Shown: one piece after another, positions 50,363 to 58,689 of the stretch | How the letters are laid out: each line of letters starts with the position of its first letter | How positions within the stretch are numbered: the stretch's first letter is position 1 | Source: Hahella sp. HNIBRBA332 | Lineage (GTDB): Bacteria; Pseudomonadota; Gammaproteobacteria; Pseudomonadales; Oleiphilaceae | Assembly: GCF_030719035.1 (NCBI RefSeq) | Contig: NZ_CP132203.1 | Span: 5,040,501 to 5,104,500 of the forward strand | DNA length: 64,000 bases | Direction: 5' to 3' | Notes under the pieces: generated by a model | Seen by the model: the letters and a program-made list of their open reading frames with translations, nothing else | Told to the model about the DNA's origin: nothing | Databases searched by the model: none | Program-made: the position numbers and the translations under genes

Positions 50363-51739
50363 ATGAGAATCATTTCACCCATTGACGGATCACTAGTGGC
50401 GGAAAGGGAACCAGCCACAGACTTTCAAATCCACGCAGCACTCGAACGCGCACTCACCGCCCAAAGAATCTGGCGTACAGTCTCCATCACAGAGCGCGCA
50501 CGCTATTGCCGTCTCGCCATTGCCGCGCTAGCGACGCAAACGCGGGAGATTGCTCCGGAGATTACCCTATTGATGGGCCGTCCAGTGCGCGAGACGCCCC
50601 AAGAAATCAAAGAGACGGAAGTGTGTGCCGAACACATGATTGATATCGCCGAAAGATATCTTGAAGACATCATAACGCAACCAAAAACCGGCATTCGCCG
50701 TTTTATGAGGCGCGAACCTCTAGGCATAGCCTTGTGTATCGCGCCATGGAGTCATCCTTACCTTACCGCAGCCAGCGCTATTATTCCTGCACTCATGGCG
50801 GGCAACTGCGTTATTCTCAAACATTCCATGCAGACGCTATTGTGTGCGGAGCGGTTCTCTCACATATTCTTTGAGGCCGGGCTCCCAGACGGCGTATTTC
50901 AGCATTTACACGTCAACGACGCAGATACATTACGCTTGATCAGCGACCAACGAATAGGCCATGTTTCCTTTACCGGGCCCAGTGCGAAAGGCGTCGCTAT
51001 TGAGCGCGCCGCCGCTGGAACTTTCAGAAGGCTAACTCTTGATTTAGGCGGCAACAATCCTGCTTATGTTTTCTCCGACGCGCCATTGCATTCAAGCGCC
51101 GCCAGTATTGCCCAAGGCGCTTTGTTCAATTGCGGACAATCCAATCGCGCCATCGAACGCGTATATGTTCACGAAGATATCTATGACGACTTCTTAGACG
51201 CCTTGGTTGCGGACGTTAAACACTACAAATTGGCCAATCCCATGGAACCCTCCACCACATTAGGGCCGATGGTAAGCCCGCAACAGGCCATGGCGGTCAA
51301 AACACAACTGAACGCAGCTATCGCACAGGGCGCAACGCCTTGCATTGAGCAAGCTCATTGCTCTGACTCATGCCTGGGTCCAGCCTATCTGCCACCACAG
51401 GTGCTAACGAACGTCGATCATTCCATGGCATTGATGACAAGTGAGACCTTCGGCCCGATTATAGGCGTCATGAAGGTGAAGGATGACGCTGAAGCCATCC
51501 ACTATATGAACGACAGTCTTTACGGTCTAAGGGCCTCTCTGTGGACCCAGGACGCTGCCCGCGCCCAGGCAATAGGCGAGAGACTACAGACTGGCGCAGT
51601 GCTGATGAACCAAAGCACTCATATTGACCCTACTCTGGCTTGGGGAGGCGTTAAACAATCTGGATGCGGCGCGCAGCTATCGGAACTAGCCTATGCGCAA
51701 CTCACCCAAGCAAAAACTTACTATCTGCGTATAGCTTAG
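50363..51739 (+). CDS. Aldehyde dehydrogenase-family protein lacking the catalytic residues
   Basis: A 458-residue ALDH-superfamily protein with the normal overall pattern (NAD-binding PALMAGNCVILKHS, SFTGPSAKG, SETFGP and so on). The residues that do chemistry are replaced. The Asn of the usual WN(F/Y)P is Ser130 (WSHP). The general-base Glu of ELGG is Asp227 (LDLGG). The nucleophilic Cys of GQxC is Asn261 (NCGQSN). A nearby Cys257 is 4 residues before. Spacing 227 to 261 is 34, as in ALDH2 (268 to 302), so the alignment is firm. The conserved Glu361 remains. It probably cannot oxidise aldehydes, and may bind NAD or a partner. Confidence 0.88.
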   Translation: MRIISPIDGSLVAEREPATDFQIHAALERALTAQRIWRTVSITERARYCRLAIAALATQTREIAPEITLLMGRPVRETPQEIKETEVCAEHMIDIAERYLEDIITQPKTGIRRFMRREPLGIALCIAPWSHPYLTAASAIIPALMAGNCVILKHSMQTLLCAERFSHIFFEAGLPDGVFQHLHVNDADTLRLISDQRIGHVSFTGPSAKGVAIERAAAGTFRRLTLDLGGNNPAYVFSDAPLHSSAASIAQGALFNCGQSNRAIERVYVHEDIYDDFLDALVADVKHYKLANPMEPSTTLGPMVSPQQAMAVKTQLNAAIAQGATPCIEQAHCSDSCLGPAYLPPQVLTNVDHSMALMTSETFGPIIGVMKVKDDAEAIHYMNDSLYGLRASLWTQDAARAQAIGERLQTGAVLMNQSTHIDPTLAWGGVKQSGCGAQLSELAYAQLTQAKTYYLRIA

Positions 51740-52049
51740 CCAGATACATGACATCCTTTCGTTTCAGGGATGATCAGATTATAAAATCAAGCGGCGGCTG
51801 AGCCGTCGCGACTTTGCACTGTCGCAAACTATGCAAAGAAGTACTCTGAGTTGGCTGCCTTTTATCAAGGAAATAACGCCCAGGAATCTGGTTACGCCAG
51901 CATCTCCCCACTACAGCTTTGGCGCAATATCCTGGAGCGGGTCAAAAGCGGGAATCAGGCTGGTCATTGATCTCCTCCCCTCTTGCAAACGCTGCAATGG
52001 TTGGCGAAGATTCCGCGTATCTGTTTAAAGGACTTTTTCAGGCAGAAGT
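51740..52049. other. Intergenic region with a weak coding remnant
   Basis: A 310-bp gap. One plus frame is open from a TAA near 51781 to a TGA at 51968-51970 with no start codon; its last residues read like a helical protein end (SPLQLWRNILERVKSG). It might be the remnant of a lost gene, but no homology can be claimed. No RNA or promoter is visible. Confidence 0.3.
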
Positions 52050-52688
52050 ATGACAAGAAAAATATTCTGGGAAGACCCCTACCTCACGACTCTCAGCACC
52101 TACGTCACTAGCGTACAAGACGCCGTGATAACGGTCGAGGAAACTATCTTTTATGCGCTCTCCGGCGGACAGGAAAGCGACCATGGGACCATTGGCGGCT
52201 TCAGAGTGATTAGCGCGCGCAAGGAAGAGCAGGAAATTTTTTACGAGCTGCCGGACGATCATGCGCTTCAGGTCGGCGATCCAGTGGAAATCACCATTGA
52301 TTGGGAGAGACGATATCGCCTGATGCGACTGCATTTTGCCGCAGAACTGGTGCTCGAACTCTTCTATCGCAAGCTGAACGGCGTTGATAAAGTCGGCGCG
52401 CATATCGCCGAGGAAAAGGCGCGTATCGATTTCTCCTGGCCTCAAAGCATTTCCCCACTGTTGCCGGATATTGACGCCGACGCGCAACGTCTCATCGACG
52501 AAAACCGCGACATCATCAGCGATTTCAGTGACGAAGATGCAGAAAGACGCTATTGGCGGGTGGAGGGATTTGCCGAAGTCCCTTGCGGCGGTACGCATCT
52601 GACCCGCACTGGGGAAGTGGGACGCATCTCCATGAAACGCAAGAATGTCGGCAAGGGCAAAGAGCGCGTGGAGATTTACCTGGACTAA
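52050..52688 (+). CDS. Alanyl-tRNA editing protein (AlaX-like)
   Basis: A 212-residue stand-alone editing domain related to the C-terminal part of alanyl-tRNA synthetase. It deacylates Ser- or Gly-tRNAAla. 'FYALSGGQESDHGTIGG' and the zinc motif CGGTHLTRTGEVG (about 173-185) are clear. The first zinc motif reads LHFAAEL (HxxxE) where many members have HxxxH, so the metal site may be altered. The last part, 'RISMKRKNVGKGKERVEI', is typical. It has a weak purine-rich ribosome site (AGGCAGAAG). No operon partner. Confidence 0.85.
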   Translation: MTRKIFWEDPYLTTLSTYVTSVQDAVITVEETIFYALSGGQESDHGTIGGFRVISARKEEQEIFYELPDDHALQVGDPVEITIDWERRYRLMRLHFAAELVLELFYRKLNGVDKVGAHIAEEKARIDFSWPQSISPLLPDIDADAQRLIDENRDIISDFSDEDAERRYWRVEGFAEVPCGGTHLTRTGEVGRISMKRKNVGKGKERVEIYLD

Positions 52689-52720
52689 GCTCCGGGCGCG
52701 CCCGGAGCCGCCGTTCTCGG

Positions 52721-53470
52721 TTATTCGCAGTATTTGATCGTCTTGGTCACGCTGTGCACGTTGACATTGGCTCCGGCGCGTATGACAAATTCACTCAATC
52801 CCACTTCCGACTCCGGGTTGCCCCAGTCATAGGTGTAACCCAACCGGGTCCAGGGGTAACCGTTCTCGCCGTACGACGTTTTGCGCAGATTTTTGAACCA
52901 TTCCTTGTGCTCTTTACTCACGGTGACAAACCGGTCCGAGACCGGGAAGTCCAGCTCTGCTTCATGATCGCTGATTTCCGGATCCGGTGAGGGGCGGAAC
53001 AGATCTGACGGACTCACCCACATTTCCACAAACTTGGTTTTATTATCCCCAGGCGGCAAACCCAGTAATTGCTCCAGTCGCAATATCGTCTGTTCCGGAA
53101 ACTTATAGCGGGCGCGACAGAAATTTTTCACTTCAGGAACCACCGTCACCCATACTTCTCTGGACAGAATCTGCGTCTGGCCCACTGAGTTGTCGTAGCC
53201 GTCCCAGGAGGTCCATGTCGTCACCAACACTTTTTGTCGGTCGCCACTCCACTCCAGAGCGGGATTCAGCGGCGTAATCGCCGTCAGGTTTTTGGATATC
53301 TCATTCGGCTCTACAATTTCAGCATCCCTGACCGCATCAGCGTACGCTTGGCTCAGGTTTTTCTGTATGGGAGGCTTGGCGCCCTGGTGGGCGCATGCGC
53401 CTAGCGCGAGCATCGCCCCCAAGGCGAGAATCTTTTTGATATCCCTATATCCATCTCTCCTGAAAATCAT
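52721..53470 (-). CDS. Hypothetical lipoprotein
   Basis: A 249-residue protein with a lipoprotein signal: MIFRRDGYRDIKKILALGAML...LGAC|AH, the lipobox Cys at about residue 26. The rest is soluble, with several Trp/Tyr-rich segments and a 'ARYKFPEQTILRLEQLLGLPPG' helix. I recognise no family. It is exported to the periplasm or outer membrane. It is convergent with the AlaX gene. Confidence 0.78.
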   Translation of the reverse strand: MIFRRDGYRDIKKILALGAMLALGACAHQGAKPPIQKNLSQAYADAVRDAEIVEPNEISKNLTAITPLNPALEWSGDRQKVLVTTWTSWDGYDNSVGQTQILSREVWVTVVPEVKNFCRARYKFPEQTILRLEQLLGLPPGDNKTKFVEMWVSPSDLFRPSPDPEISDHEAELDFPVSDRFVTVSKEHKEWFKNLRKTSYGENGYPWTRLGYTYDWGNPESEVGLSEFVIRAGANVNVHSVTKTIKYCE

Positions 53471-53663
53471 TCTTCACTCTCCGTTCTGTCCAGATTCTGT
53501 TGAGGCATGCATCTCCCCCGGCCTGCGCCGAGCGCTATCGCCAGTTGGGAGGCCAGCATGAAATATATATTAAAATTAACCCCTTACATAATCTTTACAG
53601 GGAAACATGCTATCATTCCCTACGCTAGCCATGATGTCTGCGCAAGACATGGGAGTCTTGGAT

Positions 53664-54059
53664 ATGATCGGCAAAGTGTGCCTATTTTCAGAAGTTTACG
53701 GCGTGATTACCTACGCCGGCGAACCTGTATCAGGCGCCACAGTGACCCGTTGGGTCGAATGGCGTCAAAAGTCCTCCGACAGCGTACGCACCGCCCAGGA
53801 TGGAAGCTTCCGCCTGCCCGCTTTATATAAGATTTCTCTGCTGGCGACGCTGTTGCCGATCCCGTTTCGTGCGGCGCAGACCATTTATGTCGAAGTAAAT
53901 GGTACTGAACACCTGATCTGGAGCACGATTAAAGTGGGCCCGAAGCCCAATGACGAACTGGCGGGACGCCCCCTGCGCTTTATCTGCGAACTGACGCAGG
54001 AGCGAAGATACGTGCATCTGGGCGCGGCCAGCATTGAAAGTAACTGCGAGTGGCGCTGA
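53664..54059 (+). CDS. DUF6795-like protein
   Basis: About 131 residues. A longer frame from 53607 exists, but GGGAG at 8 bases before 53664 favours the shorter start (MIGKVCLFSEVYG). The segment 'VITYAGEPVSGATVTRWVEWRQKSSDSVRTAQDGSFRLPAL' resembles a carboxypeptidase-regulatory or Ig-like beta-sandwich, as in DUF6795 proteins of marine Gammaproteobacteria. It is soluble, without a clear signal peptide. The family name is from memory and function is unknown. Confidence 0.6.
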   Translation: MIGKVCLFSEVYGVITYAGEPVSGATVTRWVEWRQKSSDSVRTAQDGSFRLPALYKISLLATLLPIPFRAAQTIYVEVNGTEHLIWSTIKVGPKPNDELAGRPLRFICELTQERRYVHLGAASIESNCEWR

Positions 54060-54357
54060 TCACTCCGGTTCAGCCCATTGCCGAATCGGCGCGCCATCAA
54101 CACCTTCGCACCAATCAGCCCCAGCTGCGCTCTCCTAACATCAGATGAATGGAGACAATACCACTGCACGCCAGCTGAGCTTCTTTCGAGTCCGCAAGCG
54201 CCACGCTCATTGAGTTGGTAAATCCACACAGCGCAGTCTACTGCTCACCGTCTCATCCACTACACGCTACTCCTGTATGTCGCATTGAGGGGATAGGCGC
54301 GGCGCTATAGCAGGGCTCTCGCCGCCAACGCAGCGACGACGCCCTGCATGCGACGAA
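54060..54357. other. Intergenic region
   Basis: A 298-bp gap between convergent genes. A minus-strand open frame overlaps it but lacks a ribosome site and has low-complexity composition. I see no gene, RNA or strong hairpin. Confidence 0.4.
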
Positions 54358-55125
54358 CTAATTGCGTCCCGCCATAACGCCGCCGTCCACGTCCCAGATC
54401 GCGCCTGTCACCCAGTCAGCCTGGTCCGACAGCAGAAACATCGCAGCGCTCGCCACATCCCCAACCTCGCCAATGCGACCAATAGGATGGAATGCGTTTA
54501 GCGTCGCCAAGGTTTCGTCAACCTCTTCGGGAGCGATAAAAGCCTCATAGATCGGCGTTTTCACTACCGCTGGCGCAATTGCGTTGACGCGAACGCCATC
54601 ATCCGCCAGTTCCATCGCCATGTGCTGGGTCAGTGCGTGCAAGCCCGCCTTCGCCATCGAATATGCGGAGGACGGCGTGGCTTTTACCGCCTGCTTCGCC
54701 CACATGGATCCAAAGTTCAGCACAGCGCCACCGCCATGCTTCCGCATATTTGCAGCGACCGCCTGGGAGATAAAGAACAACGCTTTATTCAAACCCAGAT
54801 AGGCGTCGTAATCCGCTGGCGTATGCTCCAGGAATGGCTTGGGATTGAAATACCCGGCGGCGTTCACCAGATAACGAATGGGGTCACCCAGATCATTCAG
54901 TTGATCTATCAAACCAGCAACTTGCTCGTCGTCATACAGGTCAACGCTCAGCGTCCTGATTTCCGCTTTGCCACGCAAAGCCTCGCCAGCCTGTTGCAGT
55001 TTTTCCCGACGCTTGCCAACCAGCATGATATTCACGCCCGCCGCGGCCATCCTACGCGCAATTTCCAACCCCATTCCACTGGAGCCGCCTACAATTAACG
55101 CCCAGGAACCTTGTAGCCAATGCAT
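54358..55125 (-). CDS. Short-chain dehydrogenase/reductase
   Basis: A 255-residue NAD(P)-dependent oxidoreductase of the classical SDR type. The cofactor loop is VGGSSGMGLEIAR (about 12-24), the acidic Asp/Asn motif LVNAAG near 88, and the catalytic Ser...SAYSMAKAG (Tyr and Lys near 160). The N-terminal 'SWALIVGGSSGMG' varies from TGxxxGIG but is workable. The substrate is unknown. The ATG at 55125 lacks a strong ribosome site. No pathway neighbours. Confidence 0.88.
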   Translation of the reverse strand: MHWLQGSWALIVGGSSGMGLEIARRMAAAGVNIMLVGKRREKLQQAGEALRGKAEIRTLSVDLYDDEQVAGLIDQLNDLGDPIRYLVNAAGYFNPKPFLEHTPADYDAYLGLNKALFFISQAVAANMRKHGGGAVLNFGSMWAKQAVKATPSSAYSMAKAGLHALTQHMAMELADDGVRVNAIAPAVVKTPIYEAFIAPEEVDETLATLNAFHPIGRIGEVGDVASAAMFLLSDQADWVTGAIWDVDGGVMAGRN

Positions 55126-55378
55126 GATGCCTCACCTCTCTAAAGTCATTCGAAACAGGAGCACAGAGTAGGCTTCCAGGGGACGTCAAAAAAGTAAGCA
55201 CAAATTGGTTCGGTAGGCACTTATCGGTATAGTTTGTTGATTTCACGCAAGAAAAAAATATTATTGCGCGACGAAGCCGGTTAAGGACATACAAAGGAGG
55301 CATTCCAGCCTTCGCATTGGATCTGGCTTATACTATTATTCCGCCGGATATCCCGGGCATTATCTGATTGGACGCTAG

Positions 55379-56107
55379 ATGCTCAAACCACTCGCATTAC
55401 TTATTCTCACCTGTTTAAGCAGCCACTTCTCCTATGCGGAGGAGCCGCTTCGCATTACCTGGGCCACTCCAGAGTGGGAAGGCAGCGTGGAAAAAGACGG
55501 AAAAGGGCTTTACAACGAAATCATTTTCGCTGCGTTCAAGCATGTGAATATCGAGGTAAATCAGATTATCGTACCGTGGAAACGGGCCGAGCTGATGGTG
55601 AAAGACGGACACGCCGACATGTACGGCGGGCTTGACCCTACCGATGAGTACCCGCAAGCGCTCTACCCTATTTCCGTTATCACTGAGGCCGTCACCTTTT
55701 TGCCGGAGCACTTTGGAGAATGGAAAGGACTGAAATCGCTGGAAGGGAAAAACGGCGTATGGATTCGAGGTTATACGGATTATATCGACGATCAGGTGAA
55801 GCAGTATCTGCAAGGGGAGGATCTAAACTCCAGAGAAAGCGCTCTCTCCAAAGTCTATCTGAAACGGGCGGACTACTACTTCGACAACCTGCGCCAAACC
55901 AATATCACATTCAGCAATATCCTGGTGGACAAAACCCGGTTTCGCACTGAGCCAGTGACCCGTGTGTTCCTGTATATGACTTTTTCCAAAGGCGAACGCG
56001 GCGAGTATCTACGAGAGAAGTATAACGAAGGCGTCGCGCACCTCATTGAAACTCATCAGCTCCTGCCGCTTTACGAGAAGTACGACAGAGAATATCCCAT
56101 TGAGTAA
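55379..56107 (+). CDS. Periplasmic solute-binding protein (family 3-like)
   Basis: A 242-residue secreted protein with signal peptide MLKPLALLILTCLSSHFSYA|EE. It has the type-II periplasmic binding-protein architecture ('EWEGSVEKDGKGLYNEIIFAAF', 'RAELMVKDGHADMYGGLDPT', 'LETHQLLPLYEKYD'). No transporter genes lie nearby. It is of the same kind as 14520-15317, and its ligand is unknown. Confidence 0.78.
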   Translation: MLKPLALLILTCLSSHFSYAEEPLRITWATPEWEGSVEKDGKGLYNEIIFAAFKHVNIEVNQIIVPWKRAELMVKDGHADMYGGLDPTDEYPQALYPISVITEAVTFLPEHFGEWKGLKSLEGKNGVWIRGYTDYIDDQVKQYLQGEDLNSRESALSKVYLKRADYYFDNLRQTNITFSNILVDKTRFRTEPVTRVFLYMTFSKGERGEYLREKYNEGVAHLIETHQLLPLYEKYDREYPIE

Positions 56108-56139
56108 GACCTCTTAACGGGTTACTCATCAGCTGTTAA

Positions 56140-56613
56140 TTACTCACGCCAAAGATAGTCTGAGGAGTAGCTGTAGCGATATAGCGCTTGCGCCACCGCC
56201 AGGGTAAACAGCGGATCTATCGCCAATGTCCAATCCAGCGTGGGCGGCTCATTGAACTGAAACACGCCAAATCCGAACGGCAGGATAAAGGCGTACGAGA
56301 CAAACCAGATGACATACAGTGGTAAGGCGACTTTCCATAAGGTCCGCGCGCCGATACGCTTGGAAAAAGCGTAGCCAAACAAACCGACCAACATGACGCA
56401 CTGTATCAGCCAGTCAAGGTAGTCTAACGCGCCGGCATGGAAGTCTATCTCCAAATAGTCATCGCCAATGAAGGACATAATCAGAAATGGCGCTGCGATC
56501 AGATTCAACAGCACACAAATCACAAAGAATATTTTCCAGATGACGTTTGGCTCTTTAACCAGCATAGAGCCATCCGACACCTGGCTTTTGGGTGGCGCGT
56601 ACAAGTCACTCAT
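56140..56613 (-). CDS. Hypothetical four-segment membrane protein (paralogue A)
   Basis: A 157-residue protein with four hydrophobic segments. Its shared motifs with the next gene are 'FSKRIGARTLWK', 'LPFGFG' and 'TLAVAQALYRYSYSSDYLW'. No known family. It lies 29 bp downstream of the neighbouring paralogue (56643-57071), same strand, so they are a tandem duplicate pair. The N-terminal 20 residues are polar ('APPKSQVSDGSMLV'). Confidence 0.7.
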   Translation of the reverse strand: MSDLYAPPKSQVSDGSMLVKEPNVIWKIFFVICVLLNLIAAPFLIMSFIGDDYLEIDFHAGALDYLDWLIQCVMLVGLFGYAFSKRIGARTLWKVALPLYVIWFVSYAFILPFGFGVFQFNEPPTLDWTLAIDPLFTLAVAQALYRYSYSSDYLWRE

Positions 56614-56642
56614 ATTTGATCCCTAACTATTTCGATCCCGCT

Positions 56643-57071
56643 TCACGACGTGGACGGTGTAATGCATGACCCCATCCACAAGCTCTGCGACTTAAATCCA
56701 TAATTATAAATACACCGCGTGCTGACTAGAGTGACGCCCAATGGGAATATCATTGTCCAGTTAGCGTATGCTCGCATGCCCATGAGGGGAAAGTCATATC
56801 CGAACGGCAAGACAAATTGATATAACAGCGACCAGACAGGATAAACCCACAGCAGACCTTTCCAGAACCAGACGCACCCTATTCTTTTGTTAAAAGCGAC
56901 GCCATAAATCGCCGCCAGATTGAGATAGAAAAACGCCAAGTCTATATAGTCATGCCAGGCAAATTGCGCGTGCGTGACAATCACCGCAAACAGTACGGCA
57001 ATAAGAGCGCACAGGAAAAAATACAGTTTCCAACCCAGACGCCACGCGGCCAGTTTCGCAGTGAGTTTCAT
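56643..57071 (-). CDS. Hypothetical four-segment membrane protein (paralogue B)
   Basis: A 142-residue protein with four hydrophobic segments. It has 'FNKRIGCVWFWK', 'LPFGYD' and 'TLVSTRCIYNYGFKSQSLW', matching paralogue A in order and spacing. Its function is unknown. It is 17 bp downstream of the lipoprotein gene 57089-57592, so the three genes may be one operon. Confidence 0.7.
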   Translation of the reverse strand: MKLTAKLAAWRLGWKLYFFLCALIAVLFAVIVTHAQFAWHDYIDLAFFYLNLAAIYGVAFNKRIGCVWFWKGLLWVYPVWSLLYQFVLPFGYDFPLMGMRAYANWTMIFPLGVTLVSTRCIYNYGFKSQSLWMGSCITPSTS

Positions 57072-57088
57072 TCAGGGGCTACAACCTG

Positions 57089-57592
57089 CTACTTGTCAGC
57101 GCCTTTGACGGCGATGGGTTTGATCGCTTCTGTCTTACTGGCGACCTCATCAATCCCTTGCTTGACGAGCCGGTTGATCGCCTCACTGTTAAAGTGATGA
57201 TACGTCACCTTATATTCCGGGTTATCGTCATTCCTGAACATAATCAGCGTCTCTACGCCTTCCCCATTGGTATAGGTTGTCTTGTAAGTTAGTGTCACAA
57301 ACATACCGGACAAGCCATTTGTCTGCACTTTGTCCTGTGCGCGCCATGTCTCAAGAGAATAACTACGCAAGTCGCCATTGGCCTTTTGCACCAATCGACG
57401 AATACTCTCCCACTCTTCAGGGTCCACAGACTCCGTAAAGTGCGAGGAATAAAAACGGTCCGCGCCGGGACCGCCTTCCTTGATTCTGTCGTCAAAAAAG
57501 TTCGTGGCGGCGGCCTTGGCGTCATCAACGCCCTCCACAAAACCACAGCTGGTCAACATCAGTAATAATAAAATCCCCAAAATGCGCAGCAT
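57089..57592 (-). CDS. Hypothetical lipoprotein
   Basis: A 167-residue protein with a lipoprotein signal (LLLLMLTSC|GF, Cys at about 16). The mature part is helical at first, then has beta strands ('LSGMFVTLTYKTTYTNGEGVETLIMFRN') reminiscent of DUF4019- or NTF2-like domains, without firm match. It is first in a three-gene run with the two membrane paralogues, which suggests a shared envelope role. Confidence 0.72.
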   Translation of the reverse strand: MLRILGILLLLMLTSCGFVEGVDDAKAAATNFFDDRIKEGGPGADRFYSSHFTESVDPEEWESIRRLVQKANGDLRSYSLETWRAQDKVQTNGLSGMFVTLTYKTTYTNGEGVETLIMFRNDDNPEYKVTYHHFNSEAINRLVKQGIDEVASKTEAIKPIAVKGADK

Positions 57593-57681
57593 CTCTATCT
57601 CTCATTTCTGGCTCTCAACTTCGACTCGCATTATTGCTGGATTTGGGTCGAAGAAGAACCTTTTTGGCAACGCGCCGCTAA

Positions 57682-58569
57682 TCAAACCAATGGCAAGTAG
57701 ATATCGATGATCGCTTCATGCTCAGGGACGTCCGGATACATGGTCACGCGTTGTAGAAAGCAAGGCGTATCGCGCAGCGCTTCCCCGCTCGCAGGCAACC
57801 ACTCGCCATACAAAAAGTGAAAAGCCGCCCGCAAGCCAGCGTCAGGCCCAATATGACGCAGTACGGCATAACGCCCTGCCGAAAGGGTTTTAGCGATGAC
57901 GCCGCAGGGGTTTTCTTCAATCTCTGAGTTAACGCCTGCGCACAAGTCCATGCGGAACGCCTCCGCCGGCGCAGACTCTGGATCGTTGTACAGGATGTTA
58001 TAGGTGGCGCTGATGGAGGGAGGTAGTTTGTTGGCTTTACGCCATTCGATAAAGCGCCTGATGGATTCGCCCAGACGTTCTGAAGCGCCGCGATGTTCCA
58101 GCGCCGCTACCGGAATGGCCTCCTGTTCTACGATATTGACTGAATAGTTCGAGTTATCCGTTAGCATAATGTTCGCCCTCGCTCTGAGTAGAAGTTCTTC
58201 ATGATCGCGCCAAGGCTCCCACCGCGGTTGTCGCCGAAACTGGGAAGGCGTTTGCCCGCACACTTTCTTGAAGGCTCGGGAAAAGGCTTCCAGGCTGTCA
58301 AACCCGGTATTCAACGCAATATCCGTCACGTTATAACGGCTGCGATAGGCCAGCTCATGAGCGGCTTTCTTTAACCGCCGCCACTGCACATACTTGTACA
58401 CGCCCATTCCCATGCTCGCAGAAAACTGCCGGTGGAAATGAAATTTTGAGAAGTGAGCGACCTGGCTCAGCTCTTCGACGCTCAAGCCATCAAGCAAATG
58501 CTGATCAATGTATACCAGCACGCGCCGCAGTCGGTTTTGATAAGTGCTTACAGTCGTCTCATTCGCCAT
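57682..58569 (-). CDS. AraC-family regulator with GyrI-like effector domain
   Basis: A 295-residue regulator. The N-terminal AraC/XylS HTH (about 10-110) contains 'LSQVAHFSKFHFHRQFSASMGMGVYKYVQWRRLKKAAHELAYR' with the second helix 'ALNTGFDSLEAFSRAFKKVCGQTPSQFRR' (cited in part). The C-terminal half (about 140-295) is a GyrI/SOUL-like small-molecule domain ('FRMDLCAGVN', 'PCGVIAKTLSAGRYAV', 'INYLPLV' end). Such regulators often sense small ligands. Its targets are unknown; it is upstream of nothing obvious on this strand. Confidence 0.85.
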   Translation of the reverse strand: MANETTVSTYQNRLRRVLVYIDQHLLDGLSVEELSQVAHFSKFHFHRQFSASMGMGVYKYVQWRRLKKAAHELAYRSRYNVTDIALNTGFDSLEAFSRAFKKVCGQTPSQFRRQPRWEPWRDHEELLLRARANIMLTDNSNYSVNIVEQEAIPVAALEHRGASERLGESIRRFIEWRKANKLPPSISATYNILYNDPESAPAEAFRMDLCAGVNSEIEENPCGVIAKTLSAGRYAVLRHIGPDAGLRAAFHFLYGEWLPASGEALRDTPCFLQRVTMYPDVPEHEAIIDIYLPLV

Positions 58570-58689
58570 ATTCGCCTCAACGGAGAGCAGTGTGGCAGTG
58601 CGGGCGCAGACTCGCCTGATCGATCTTGCTGACTATCGCTGTCGGCGGCAGTCTGGGCTTAACCAGCATCAGCACCGCCGACGTCGGGC

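Noticed and set aside
51831..52028. Plus-strand open frame of 65 codons
   Set aside because: No ribosome site and no pattern; another frame in the same stretch is a weaker remnant candidate, noted in the intergenic entry.
53885..54229. Minus-strand open frame of 114 codons
   Set aside because: It overlaps the DUF6795-like gene, lacks a ribosome site and reads as random protein.
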